Below, in pieces: positions 22,989 to 54,536 of a stretch of 64,000 nucleotides of DNA. The DNA lies in the NCBI GenBank assembly GCA_963693365.1, contig CAVNZM010000014.1, forward strand, positions 3,348,001 to 3,412,000, read 5' to 3'. The stretch's first letter is position 1, and every line of letters begins with the position of its first letter. The position numbers and the translations under genes are program-made. Source of the stretch: Amoebidium appalachense (lineage: Eukaryota > Ichthyosporea). Below the pieces are notes generated by a model. It was not told where the DNA came from, ran no database searches, and worked only from the letters and a program-made list of their open reading frames with translations.

Positions 22989-23697
22989 GTGGCCACAACC
23001 CCCCTGGATCGTGTGGGCTTGAGTACATCGACCGATTGACGTGGATTCGGCTGGGTGTCCCCCCGAAAATTCAAATACGAACCCCCCCCCATTTCTCAGA
23101 GTCTATCAGTGATAGCCAGAGGGGAATAATGCCTTGTTCGTGTTCTCTCTCATCATTTTGTTTATATAACCCCGACTTTTTCTCTCCTTTACAAGTTTTT
23201 ACCCACACACGCGATGCCCTTACAACGACACGACTAGTCGACGATTTCGGACTCGTTTTTCGTTTGGGGAATTAAGGTTTATATCCGCTTTTTTCTTTCC
23301 TCCCTGCAGGTGTGTATTTGAATACGGCAGGTGGATATATAACGGAATATCCCTGTTCATCATTCTGTTTGTCGTGTGTCGTTTTTCTGCCAAAGTGTGT
23401 TGTTGTTTCTGTTGGAAGTATCTATTGGACAGATGTTTTCGGGTACCATGTTACGCTACCAAGATGGGCCACTGAAATGATGTTGGGTCCCACGGCAACG
23501 GCTGGTCTGTTGTTTCTATTCATACATTTTGCTTCTATAAATAAAGTGTTGGTTGGTTCGAGCTCTTGAGGAACTTGACACGGATTGGTGCGCTTGCACC
23601 AAGATGCATGTATGTGCAGGACATATGATGTGTCGCTGTTGTGCTGACCCGGTGTATGTATGCGTGGACTTGACGTGTGTGTGTGTGTGTGTGTGCG

Positions 23698-23767
<70 letters not shown>

Positions 23768-24115
23768 GTGTGTACATGTGTGTGTGTATGTTGTAGATGG
23801 GGAAGTAGATGACGGGGAGTGGTAGTTTTAATAATAATACTCGGGCTTGTATACCATGTATTTATAGTTAGGTAAATGTATAAACCGTGTACAGGCAGTG
23901 TGAATAGAACCAGTGAGCTTACAAGGGTGCTCTGCCAACGTTAGTTACACCAAAATGAACGGTGACCTAAGGAGCGCATCACCACTCGTTCATTAGCTAA
24001 GCGTTGGTCTAGAATGTAGAAATACACACTAGCGGACTTAGTCCCTGCCTTAGGCGTCCCAAGTAGCTATATGCGAACTGGTTCGAGCCGGTGTATGGCT
24101 ATATGTGTGCGTGTG

Positions 24116-24178
<63 letters not shown>

Positions 24179-24292
24179 GCGTGTGTACATGTGTGTGTGT
24201 GCGTGTGTACATGTGTGTGTGTGCATGTGTGTGTGCGTGTGTGTGCGTGTGTGTGTGCGTGTGTGTGCGTGTGTGTGCGCGCGCGCACGCGC

Positions 24293-24325
<33 letters not shown>

Positions 24326-24349
24326 TGTGTCTGTGTGTGTGGATCGTGC

Positions 24350-24393
<44 letters not shown>

Positions 24394-24400
24394 ATCGTGC

Positions 24401-24434
<34 letters not shown>

Positions 24435-24663
24435 ATCGTGCAACTGTGTGTGTCCGCCCTCACTCGCGTGTTGGTGTGAGATTGCCGAGCCGTGATCACG
24501 TATACCCTGACAAACACACACGCACATGACACACACACAGTCAGTGTATGGATTTCGGGATATTTGGGCTCGTTATGATGTGCAGTGAACTGTGATTGCG
24601 CAAACAATAGCCTGCAAGCCTTGGTGCTGGTGGCCATGGGTTGGTGCGGTGGCGGCGGCAGAA

Positions 24664-24710
<47 letters not shown>

Positions 24711-24819
24711 AAATGAGGTAGTAGGCTTTTTAGGTGTACCCAGCACTAGGCATCGATTGCAATTGCCAAACATATATTGGATTTAATTATAAGGAGGCTA
24801 CAGGATGAGAAGGGGATTG

Positions 24820-24854
<35 letters not shown>

Positions 24855-25698
24855 ACGGTGTGTGCGTGTCTGTGTGTACCGGTGCACACGTGTGTGAGTT
24901 GGGGTGGGGGGTCTAGAGGGTCACGTGCAGCTGTGCACCAACCCCTTGAACTCAGCACTTATGATCATGTATAAATGCAGAACTATTTTATATAAACTAA
25001 GTGAACTTGAAATATCGAGTACAAGTGCTAAACTTATATCAGGTTTGTAATCAGATGGGATTATTCATACAGATTCCCGGGGTTATTCACCCCGTGGTAC
25101 ACCCGAATACATGATATGCATCTAGACACGGAAGATAAGTACATTTCGGGAGGCTGCATAAAACACCCTTGCACTAATTTAGTAAGGGTTGTTTGGTGAA
25201 TCTGGTGACATTTGTCATTCATAGAGCGAAAGTACCGATTGTTATTAGATTAAAAAGAAATTCTGAAATTGATCTGGTTTGCGTAAGCGGGTAGTACTGC
25301 GTCTCTCTCTCTCTGTGTGTGTGTGTAATGTGAGTGTGTGTCCGTGAACGAACGTGTTTGTGCATGCCTCTGTGTGTGTGTGTATGTGTGCGTGTGTGTG
25401 TACGTATGTCCGTGTATGTGTGTACATGTGTGTGTATTTGTGTGTGCTTGTGTGCGCGTGTGTGTGCACGTGCCCGTGTCGTTGTGTACGTATGTTTGTT
25501 GCTAGACTGTGCGGAAGGATGAAATCGGGTACACAAATCCCTTGCTACCAGTCACCTCACCCAACCACCGGCTATAATAATATGATCGCCAGCGGATAAT
25601 CATAAAAACCAAAAGGAAAAACCAGAAAAAGTCCTTAAAAAACGACTCAAAAAAATAGTAAGCCTCGAAACCGGTGACACCAACATTAGCAGAACAAC
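22989..25698. other. 3' region and intergenic DNA
   Basis: After the CCCH/SAM stop come unique sequence with AATAAA at 23539, (TG)n at 23680-23770, compound TG arrays at 24105-24450, a 45-bp G run at 24666-24708, and (TG)n at 24822-24851. In 24.9-25.7 kb I see no exon that I can support beyond the end of the dehydrogenase gene. Confidence 0.6.
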
Positions 25699-32339
<6,641 letters not shown>

Positions 32340-32859
32340 GTTTTCTGTTTGCTCCAATAAGATTACAGTGGATTGGTTGAAAGCTTTCAGGTTTGAGAAG
32401 GGAAGAAAAGGATGCTAAAAAAGAGCCGGCACGCTTGCTGCTCATTCACATAGAGCTCACGTTGTCCGCGCCTCGCGTGGTCACTAACCGTTATAACACT
32501 TGAAACCCAAAGTAAAAACCACAATTTGGTTTTTCTTCGAATTCTGCGCATGCAGGGCGCCAGCTCGCTCTCGCTCGCTCCGTGAGCCGGATAACGGTCG
32601 CATGGCGGAAATATTTACCCCTACTCACACAGTTTCCACCAATCCACGTGACTGAATATATTCTAAATGTTTTTTTTGGGAAACCTCGGGGTATGGCAAC
32701 CAGACAACATGTAGAGTGACTGGACTGGCTGGTGTCCACAGTTTCCACTTGCACCGTGAGGTAAAACTATGACAGTGCTTGGAGGTGCATTGATAGTTAT
32801 GTATGCACATGTTCTTTGCTTATAAGGCCTCGCCTTGCCTGCAAAAAACCAGCTTGAAA
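32340..32859. promoter_or_regulatory. 520-bp divergent intergenic region
   Basis: It separates the dehydrogenase ATG (minus, 32339) from the F-box pseudogene ATG (plus, 32860). Unlike most of the window it lacks microsatellites. It contains a CTCGCTCTCGCTCGCTC stretch near 32570 and a TATAAG near 32821. A shared bidirectional promoter is plausible but not shown. Confidence 0.4.
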
Positions 32860-34184
32860 ATGGCACCCAAAACAAGGCGGGGTAAGGCAAGTGATGAAGT
32901 TAGCGACACACCCTCTATTCAGTGGTTAGCTGACGAGACTCTGATTCAAATCTTTTCGCTACTCCCTCTGGAGGACCGCCTCGCGAGCTCTCTTGTTTGT
33001 GAAAAATGGTGCGTTCTTAAACGGAAACCACTCTGCCAAGACGTCTTCGTTAAGGCCCGCCCTGACATGGCGTGGGCTCAAGTGATGCGATGGTTGAGAG
33101 CGTGGGGGAAAACGATCACCATCTCTGGAATTACGGTTGAAACATGAGTTCTTTCGAGAAACGCAAACGAACTTCGAGGAGCTCGCTGAGATGTGTCCAA
33201 ACCTCCGGAATTATCCATCACGGTGTTGCCAATAAGAAAATCCGCGAGGTTAACGTGTCGTCTGTCATCTCCTGTGCCGGTTTGACATCGTTCATTGTTC
33301 GCGCCTACAAAACGCCTGTTTACGGTCTTGAAACTCTGCACCGCCAACCGAATCTCCGCACGTTCGACTTGGTGAGCGTCCAAGAGGCCGTGGGCGAATT
33401 GCCGAAACTTAACACATGCACCGCGCTGGAAAATTTGTCGATCGCCTTTTCGGGCATGTTCCCTGTATACGATAATGTGCTGGGCTGCCTTGAGCCCCTA
33501 ACCACACTCACAAGGCTTACTTCTCTGACCTGCTTAGACGACGAATTTGCACTCACGGATACAAGCGCTTGGCCGCTCGTTGAACTGACCATCATGAGTG
33601 GGTGTGGTGAACTGGCTGCCCAACATGTCGAGACTGCGCAAACTGAGGTTTCGTGACGGGATGAGTGATGACCAAGAAGCCGATGTGTTGTCCGTCGGCA
33701 GACGCACGCAGCTGATGTCTTTTGAGTGCGCGAACCTGGCGCGCATTAGAACGATTGACCCGTTTGCACATTGTGTTGATTGGTCAATCTCACGCTTTCT
33801 GATTGTAAGATTTTGGAGGATGTGTCGGCGCTGAGACACTTGACGAAGTTGACCGTTTTGAAACTGGAGGGGGCTCGGCGCCTCCGGGAGATTTCTTCCG
33901 TCTCGCGCTGTGTTTCGTTGAGGGAGTCTGTGCTGTCTGGAGCAGGAGGCAATTGGGGTGCGGTGTCGTTGGAGCCATTGAGTGCATGTTCTAAGCTTGA
34001 CACTCTCGAAGTGGATGATTGCAGGGTGGTTGGGTTGAAGTCGCTCTGCGCACTTGCAAAATTGAGTGATGTGCGTGTCAACAGAGCAAAACGACGGGAT
34101 CTGGATGCCAGTGATGGGAACCCGCTCGTTGGGGCAGTGAAAGGGCACGGTGGAATTATTGAGGTGAATGAAAAATGCTGTTAG
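32860..34184 (+). pseudogene. F-box/leucine-rich-repeat protein pseudogene
   Basis: An ATG at 32860 opens 95 codons with an F-box (LADETLIQIFSLLPLEDRLA, then SSLVCEKW), followed by TGA at 33145. Immediately after, another frame reads FEELAEMCPNLRN, a typical leucine-rich-repeat strand. Further repeat-like pieces (LNTCTALENLSI, MSRLRKLRFRDG, LRHLTKLTVLKLEGA, LEPLSACSKLDTLEVDDC) continue in changing frames to a stop at 34182. At least four frame changes are needed, and no GT-AG intron explains them. F-box proteins recruit substrates to SCF ubiquitin ligases; this copy is very probably inactive. The lack of introns fits either a retrocopy or a naturally intronless family. Confidence 0.75.
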
Positions 34185-34957
34185 TGGTGGGTTGGCTGCA
34201 TAGGATATCCGGGAATAGTTGCCACTACTTATATTTACAGATGTCGTCATGTGAGTATGTGCATCAACCTACAGCTGGAAATCAGTGTGGTACATATGAT
34301 AGAATATTTAAGTATGGATGTACATCTACAGTATATATCTACATATACAACATGTGTAGTTATATTTGCAAAGCATTGTTTTGGCACTTGGAACATATGA
34401 CCCGCGTTCGGTGAATGTGTGTGTGTGGGCGTGGTCGAAGGTGAGAGTACAAGTAGTGTATAATTGCGAACACATCGTTACCAATCCTAGCTGCTAGTAC
34501 ACACTTAGCTGCGGGGTTTGCACCCCAGCCTCGCCGGTGGAGGGGGCACCAGCTCCCCCCTCCATACTCAGATACCGTTACGAATACAATTTAACCATGT
34601 ACTCCCATTGGTTCTACTACGGTAGTGGAACGATACCGTCAATGATGTGCATGTATGTCAATGCATTGTTCAGGTGTACATGTGTGTGTACATGCATAGT
34701 TGAGAGCAAATGTGTCTATGTACCTACGTGTTCGAGGATCCCTGTAGCATGAGTTATGATTTATCTTTGCTAACTTATTTTAAATGTGTTCTGTGTAGCT
34801 CAGTTTCATGAACATATATGAGCTACTCTGTAGCTGTGTAGGCGTGTTAATATGATGTCTGGGCTACTAATCATTCACCGTAGTCCTGCGCAGCTGCAGC
34901 GCTGCTAGCATGCAATATTGCAAACCAACCAAACCAAAAGTTTTTGGGGGTGGGTGG

Positions 34958-34988
<31 letters not shown>

Positions 34989-35156
34989 GGGAAGGGGGGG
35001 GGGGAAAGGGAGGGAGCGGGAGAGAGAGAGGGGGGGGGGGGTAGAGAGGAGGGAGGAAGAGAGGGGCGAGCCTCGGTGGAGGGGGGGGGGGAGGGAGATA
35101 TTGGGGAGGGGGGGGGGGGGAGTGTGTGAGAGTGTGTGAGAGAGAGAGAGAGAAAG

Positions 35157-35205
<49 letters not shown>

Positions 35206-35639
35206 CCTGGGAAATGAAATAAATGGTCCTCGGCCGCAAATTGTGAAATGTCAACCTCGACTGCCATTCCCCATTTTCAAACCCTGTTACCCCTGTTTCT
35301 TTGGTAGCTGCACATAGCGCTTGCATGTTATGTATGGACCAGCCATACGGTGTTGTACAACAGAATGCAATGAAAAAAGAACCAACAAGAAAAATAAAGC
35401 TACATATTAATCCGGCAAGCTATATCAAAATAACCCTTGTTATATTACACCGGCATCTAAATCGGCACTTCGCAACTTGACCTCAGTATGACTTCCTAAC
35501 CTACCTAATATTGACTTGATTTTACTTGATGGGGTACCCTCACCTTGTTAAGAATTTGCACATTAGCCATAAAAAAAAGAAATCGTGGAGGGGGAAAACC
35601 GACTTCATCCTTCAAAGTATAATCACCACGGTCACATAC
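34185..35639. other. Intergenic DNA with G-rich and (GA)n block
   Basis: 34.2-34.9 kb is unique A/T-richer sequence with no supported exon. 34972-35201 is G-rich and ends in about 45 bp of (GA)n. 35325-35385 is homologous, in inverted orientation, to 60955-61010 (shared CGTATGGCTGGTCCATACA). Confidence 0.65.
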
Positions 35640-35900
35640 CATGGGGAACATGTCGTTCTACGTCTTCTTTGCGGCACGGCACACCATCTTATGTGTGGGC
35701 TAGTGGGCCTTCTGGCAGGCAGGGCCGCAGTATCTTACCTGCTGGCAGCCAGAGCACAATTTCAGCTTGCATCCGTCCTCCGCCTCCTGACGGCACTCGG
35801 CACAAGTTTTCCTCTGAGCTGGGTGGCTGGCAGATGAACTGAGTTCGACCTGGATAGATTTTTTTTTGTGTGTGTGTGTGGGACGGGGGGTGGGGTGGGT

Positions 35901-36124
<224 letters not shown>

Positions 36125-36237
36125 AGTGTGTGTGTGTGTGCACACGCGCGCGCTCCCGCGCACGAGCGAGGAAAAACACATGCACATGAGGATTTGCAGG
36201 GGCGAACAATTAACTTGAAGCGTGCTGGAAACCCCCT

Positions 36238-36434
<197 letters not shown>

Positions 36435-36645
36435 ACAAGCCGGCACCAAAAACCCAACTATGCAAACCAATCACAGGCACCCACCTTCCTTGCCTCCCTG
36501 TCTTCCCTCCATGGCTCCAAAAAATTAAAAGACTTTTCCAAACCCTGGCGGGAAAACGGCTCTTGTCAGATCATGCTCCCCTTCTAGCCGGCCCCCTATA
36601 CAAATTTTTCTCACTCAAATCTGATAGACCATGCAAGTATCCCTT

Positions 36646-36707
36646 CTCCCCCCCCCCCCCCCCCCCCCCTTCATCCCCCCCATCCCTCCCCCCTCCCCCG
36701 CCCCCCC

Positions 36708-36739
<32 letters not shown>

Positions 36740-36893
36740 CCCCCCCCCCCCCCCCCCCCCCCTCTCTCCCCCCCCCCCCCCCAAAAAACAAAAACAAAAA
36801 AAAAACCACACCTTCTCCTTGTGTGAGTTGACAGTGACACCAGCACAAGCGGAGGGGAAGGGAGGCTTGAGGTGTGTGCGTGCGTGTGTGTGT

Positions 36894-36937
<44 letters not shown>

Positions 36938-37210
36938 TCCCCCCACCCCCACCCCCCCCCCACCCCCCCCACCCCACCCTCCCCCACCCTCCGCCTCAGA
37001 TAAACCCTCAGCTGGGCCGATAAAACCACACATGCACACTCGCACACGCGCACGAACACACACAGCATAGGCACATACGAGCGTACGCACACATGCGAAC
37101 TTAGGTACCGCCACTCCGCCCACAATCCCCCCCTCCCTCCCCCCCCCCCCCTCCCCCCATCCTTCCACCGCCCCCTCCTCCTTTCCCCTTTCTCCCCCCC
37201 CCCCCCCCCC

Positions 37211-37243
<33 letters not shown>
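36646..37243. repeat. C-rich block with (TC)n, (TG)n and poly-G
   Basis: It replaces the position where the plus-strand paralogue carries its helical-repeat exons. Confidence 0.9.
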
Positions 37244-37555
37244 TTCCGGCTCGACACCCCCATCATACAAAAACAGCAGGCAAACATCCGTTCTCTGCTC
37301 AAGTCCTTCCACATAATCGTCTCGTTCGTTTTGGGGTCAGTAAATTGCCCATAAGCCAAGAGTTGCAACCAAACACTCGTTTTCAAGGGATCCATCTTTG
37401 TAAATAGGTACTCCTCCCTGCAGTGGAAGGCAGGACCACTGCGCCGCAAAAAAAAAAAAAACGAAGCTTATCTTTACTAGAGTGTCACAACCTTTGCACC
37501 GTTGACTGCAGACTGACAATGTGCGGCCTGGGAGCCTCCGTGTGGGGAGGGGAAG

Positions 37556-37557
<2 letters not shown>

Positions 37558-37597
<40 letters not shown>

Positions 37598-38160
37598 GGA
37601 AGGGGGGTCGGTAGGGAGGTGAGGGGTGGGGGTGCGGGGAGGGGGGGGGGGGGGGGGGGGGACGGTGGGTTAAAGAAGAGGAGGGGGGAGACGGGAAAAG
37701 GGAGAGAGTGAGATCGAATGCTGGGGGAGAGAACTGGCGGGCTGGGGAACTAAAGGGCGAGGGCGCACATAAAAAAAACTAGAGTGAGAAAAACTCAGGC
37801 GAGGGGATGCCTTCTCAATATTAGCTGTGCATGTATGCCTGTGCAATATTAGGTATGCCTGTGCAATATTAGCTGTGCATGTGTTCATGTTAGCTGTGCA
37901 TGTATATATCTGCATGTATGTATATGTGCCGGCACACGTCCACACAGACTAGATCTGAGCCATCTCCTAGAAAAACGGCGAAAAACTACCGAATCTAGGC
38001 CTTCGCTATTGGCTAATGGGTGCGATCATCTGATTCTGAATCCTTCAAGAGTAGGATTGATGTGGCGCTTCTACAGTATTTTTATCATCTCAAAATCTTA
38101 CAATAAGAAAAAAAAAAAAATTACTAGCTTTTTGCTCTATATATCTTCCTTTTGTACCCG
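37558..38160. repeat. Poly-G tracts and ATTAG-type short repeats
   Basis: G runs at 37559-37596 and 37638-37661. A short tandem of GTGCAATATTAG(C/G) with TGTGCATGT lies at 37815-37900. The rest of the interval is unique and probably intergenic. Confidence 0.8.
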
Positions 38161-38602
38161 TTAATTGTTGTGTAGGAGTCCACTCCGCGGCCTGTCGACG
38201 GCCAAATCGACCGCGGCCCGCCAACAAATTACTCCTTTAGATTGGAGATATATCGCGTTGCTAATGTCACCGAATGTCCCCAAAAAATTTACGCCCAGGC
38301 ATGCATGCTGGCGAGGGAATCACTCAGTTTCGGTCATAGTAACGCTAAAAGCTCAACGATTTTGGGTTTTTTTCTTATAGCTACTAAAGCGTATTAGAGG
38401 AGACGCTATTGTATATGCTTTCTCATTCTTTGTATGTTCGATATTCGTTGGTTTGTTTAACTAAACAGCTTGGGTCCGAGGTTGGTTTTGGGTTTCATTC
38501 GGAACCTTTGCTTGACACGCGGTTCAGCCTCTAGGCCCGTGGGTATAGACGTTGTCTCCGTGAAGCACAAGACTCTCTGGACCTTAGAGGAAATCAAGCA
38601 AG

Positions 38603-50324
<11,722 letters not shown>

Positions 50325-50912
50325 GGGCCTGCACCTGCCTTATATGGAAAGGATATGAGTGCATGTACCTGCCTTTTATGGAAGGTGAACCGAACCACAT
50401 GAACCGGCCCGGATTACCAACGTGACAATGTTTCATGTGTGACTCGGTTGTCGTTGTGGGGTGTGTGGGGGGGGTGGGGGGTGGGGAGTAATATTTTCAA
50501 TCATTTTCCTGGTAATGCTTTTGTCGATGTTGCCCCGGCATCAGGGCCGGGGGAGGGGGGGGGGGGGGGATATAGCTAGCAAATGAAGGCAAATCAACTG
50601 AAGTTTTGCCATCGTGAATATGAAAAGAATCGTGTGTGGAAATATAGTAGACCAAGAATTGATTAAGTTAGGGATGGATTAGTAGTGCTATCCATAGGTA
50701 TGTATATTGGCATCAAGTGAAGGTAGAAGTGTTGGGTCTTGTCGCTTCTTTTTTGTGTGTGTGAGTGACTGCTCTGCCTAGATGCTCTTTTCGACAGGAT
50801 AAAGAATGTACCTCGTATGTGATTTTTTTTTCTGTGTCTGCCTTTTGTCTTTGGTGGTGTCCTGGTGTCCTTTGTTTTTTTTGTTTTGTTTTTTTTTGTT
50901 TTTTTGTTTTTT

Positions 50913-50949
<37 letters not shown>

Positions 50950-51190
50950 GTGGGGGGGGGGGGGGGGGGGGGATGGGTCGTTGTCACGGAAACAGATTTA
51001 TTTATGGGTCTGTACGCATATATAGCTTGACACATTAGGCAGCGGTATTTACAAGTTCATGATATTGAAATGAAGCCTGAATATAAATTCTGACCTGGAA
51101 ATCACTAAGCCCTAAGTGTCCCAAAAATCGTTCGCCTCCCCCCCCCCCCCCCCCCCCCCCCCCCCCATCTCAACTTCTCCCAAACACATT

Positions 51191-51241
<51 letters not shown>

Positions 51242-52382
51242 CACGTGCTCACAGTTCTTCTGCACATTATGTGTTGTCCCTAATTTAACCCAGTCTATGA
51301 TCCGCAGTACCGCATGGCAAGCTGTTGTCACGGACTTAACCCCGTTAACCATGAGCCAAGTACTTAACGTGCCATTTGTGCCTGGAACTCTTTCTCTCCG
51401 GATCCTGCACCCACTTATCAGAATGAAGTTACCCTGAGCCTCGGAGGCACTTACACTGTACTGATACTACTGTTTTTAGGCTAGCTAGCGGTAGAAGACT
51501 ATCGAATTTCAATTGTATGCACCGTGCACGGGCTGGCATATGTGACTCCCCCATCTTCTACAAGGTAATCCGACGTCGACCCGTACGTATGCCGGCCCGC
51601 ACGAAGCTGTGAAGCCAAACATGATACATAAACACATGAACACATGTACATGCATATGCACGTCGTACAGTGGCTGTCTATGGCTCTGTAGTTGCCCCAC
51701 GCGAATTCCCTCCGCCAAAATCCCGAAACTGCCAAAAAACAAAAAAAAGTGATTCTCCTATGGGACAAGCTGAGTCCCAAAAAATTAATTTTTGCGGACA
51801 TGCATATGCATGAGCCAACGTGAGCCAGTGGACACGAGCTAGGGATGTTCGGTGACATCAGCTACGTGATAATTATTCAATCTAATGACGGGACGCCGCC
51901 GGAAGAGTTACGTAACAAGCTTGTAGGCTATTGTGAAGACAGCTTACGACGTAGGTCTATCTATATCATAGATAATACAAAAACAGAAAGGAGTGGTAGC
52001 GAGCCTTATAAACTTTATTGCTTTATTATTTAATTTCTTCTAAGTTTCTGATGACAAAAGTATTGTAGAAACGTTTTGGGTGGATAGTACAGGTGACCGT
52101 GACTCGACCGCCGGACCCGTCGCCAATGGTTGGTCCTACATTCAACAGCTTTTCACCGTTACGTTGGATGCCTGGCTCAGCCTTTCAACATTTTAGACAC
52201 CAAACTGCTTTTCGATTGCTTTATGGCCAGTCTGATGATGAGAGGCAGCACCCGGCTGCCGTCCCCGCAGGCCCCCACTAGGCCGCAAATAAATCACATG
52301 TACTGACTCCTGGCCCTGGGGCCATACACACGAGATCAATACAGATAAGGCCCTCGGGCCTGAAAACAGAAATCATCCCCCC

Positions 52383-52428
<46 letters not shown>

Positions 52429-52954
52429 ACAACAACAACAACAACAAGCACTACTACCCTCAACCTAGCACTTATAGCCCTGCTCCATAAAGCTGAGAAC
52501 AGCCGCCAAACGGCGAGGAAACAGAATGCGGGCGGGTGGGTGGGCCCTAAGAGAAGCGGCGAGGAAAAGACTGTTTGAGAGAAGCCAAAAACACGACTTT
52601 TATAGTCGCTTCTACAGGAAGAGATGTGTGATGCCGAACATCACACCATCTTCTTCCGATTGGTGGATAAAATGAGTATTTACCAAATATATCACTGTTA
52701 AAGAACACGAAAAGGTGAACGTTGCCCTATAAAACATGTCACGACTCACGAAACTCATTCAAACGGGTCTCACAACTATCACAATTCCCCCGACAAGACT
52801 GAAAGCTGAAGTCTCTCTAACTTTATTTGTTTGCCCCCTCACCCTCCAGCTCCCAGCCTGCATACCGATCCTCTCTCCTGGCCTCTTGCAGCTGCAGATC
52901 GATCCCCCGCCCCTCTCCCGTCCCTCCCCCCTCACCCCACCGAGCCATTCTCCA

Positions 52955-52990
<36 letters not shown>

Positions 52991-53116
52991 TTCCCCTCTC
53001 CAAGGCTCACAGGCTGCACGTGTCATTTTATAGCCAGTGGTGCAGTTGTAAATACTTCCCAATACGGTAAAGTTTTGTTCTTTTTTTCTGCGCATTGGTC
53101 CTGCCTTGCACTGCAG
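50325..53116. other. Intergenic region
   Basis: After the endophilin stop come a short direct repeat (GAGTGCA.GTACCTGCC.T, 50325-50385), G runs near 50555, T and G runs at 50897-50973, C and CA tracts at 51139-51240, and a 45-bp C tract at 52381-52427 with (CAA)n. 51.3-52.3 kb and 52.5-52.95 kb are unique. An ATG-led frame at 52736 (MSRLTKLIQTGL) preceded by TATAAAA could be the start of the next gene, but it has no convincing donor. 53030-53116 is homologous to the intron 5' of the first exon of paralogue A. Confidence 0.55.
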
Positions 53117-53258
53117 GGAGGAGTATACTTATGTAAGGATGGATCGCTGGAACATGAGTGCCGTGTCCAACATGGATGTCCTCGGGCTGGATCTATTTAC
53201 TGACCCCATAACGAACGAGAGGAAGAAATGGAAGGACCTAAGCCGGACGGAAAGATGA
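53117..53258 (+). pseudogene. Exon paralogous to the first exon of the degenerate MYND copy
   Basis: Acceptor CACTGCAG, then EEYTYVRMDRW...LFTDPITNERKKWKDLSR, which matches CREEYLFTKMD...FTDPKTNETIMWKDLSR at 37417-37240 on the other strand in both protein and DNA, including the preceding intron end. The frame hits TGA at 53256, five bases before a possible GTGATC donor. Either one base is missing or this exon is dead. It may be the 5' coding part of the downstream helical gene. Confidence 0.5.
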
Positions 53259-53621
53259 AGGTGATCGGCGCCCTGTGATTTTGACAATGTACCATGGGGG
53301 TAGGGAGTCAGGGGAGAGGGTGAGGGGGGAAGGGGGAAGGGGGGAGGAAGGGGGGAAGGGGGAAGGGGGGAGGGGGGAGGAAAGGAGGACGGGACGGTGG
53401 GCTTGGTGGCTGTATTTATATTATAATTTACGTGTTTGCGCACGCAAAGATGTGGCTTATGACGTATCTGTTCGATTGCGTGTGTGGTTTTGTCGGCCAG
53501 AAAAAATTACTGATGTTCTTATCTCGAAACGGATAATGTTCTCATTGTATCCTTGAACACATTCATAGCATTTCTTTCTAATGCAACGTGCTCGTTTTTT
53601 CTCCACGTTCTGACAAAAAAG

Positions 53622-54487
53622 CTCACGCAAGAGGCAAAGGCGCTCATCGAAATCATGTGTGACCCATCTAACTCACCTGAAGAAATCAAGCTGTTCGCGC
53701 AATTTCTCGCTATAGTAGCTCACCTGGAAGATGGTGCATTTGCTGTTGAAAAGGTATAAAATACCCCCCCCCCCCTCCCCCCCCCCCCTCCCTCCCCTCC
53801 CCATATGCACCCCCACCCCATATCTCCTCCCTTCTGCCCCTTTATCCCCTCTCTCCTCCCCCCCTTCCCCCCCCCCCCCCCCCCCTCCCCCCCCTTTCTC
53901 TTCCTCATACGATCCAAGAAGAAACCAACAAACAGAACTAATTAGAGAAAAATTTGGAAACTTATCTGTGTCAGTCTTCAGCACGTTGTAAGCGACCCTG
54001 ATTTAGCGTGTTTTTAAGAAGATGTGTTCTAAAACCCGTTGATCTATACAAACTCTTTTATATGCCACCACCACCAGTCCCCCATTCTTCCAATATCGCA
54101 GCATTTTGTTGCTTTGTGTACTGTGCATATATCAAAGGATAAAGCGCAGCTTTGCGATTGGGGCACTAGAGGGTGTGTATCTTATTTCAAATCATGAAGC
54201 TCTAACACACCTGCTTATGTCCCCTCCCCCCCCCCCCTCCCCCCTTCCTTCCGCCGGTTGGTTGCTGTTAATGACTCCCCCTCCCCCCCCCTCCCCCCTC
54301 CCCCCAACCTACCCCCCTCCCCCCGAGGGTCTGTGCACCATGTTTTCGGTTTGTTTATGTTTTTGGAATGTATAATTCCTCGACATCCCCCCCCCCGTCC
54401 CCCCCCTCCCCCCTCCCTCAAAAAAAAAAATATGGATACGGGCAAAGGTGTGCTTGTGAAGGTGCATGTTCCCCCCCCCCCCCCCCC

Positions 54488-54536
<49 letters not shown>

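Noticed and set aside
33144-33656. 170-aa ORF taken as a separate gene
   Set aside because: Its content continues the leucine-rich repeats of the F-box pseudogene in a shifted frame.
51845-52033. 62-aa ORF with ordinary composition
   Set aside because: No recognisable motif, splice context or start evidence; it could be chance.
52736-53203. 155-aa ORF with an ATG near a TATAAAA
   Set aside because: It crosses a poly-C intron and uses the wrong frame of the conserved exon at 53117. The first 25 codons might be a true first exon but lack a good donor.
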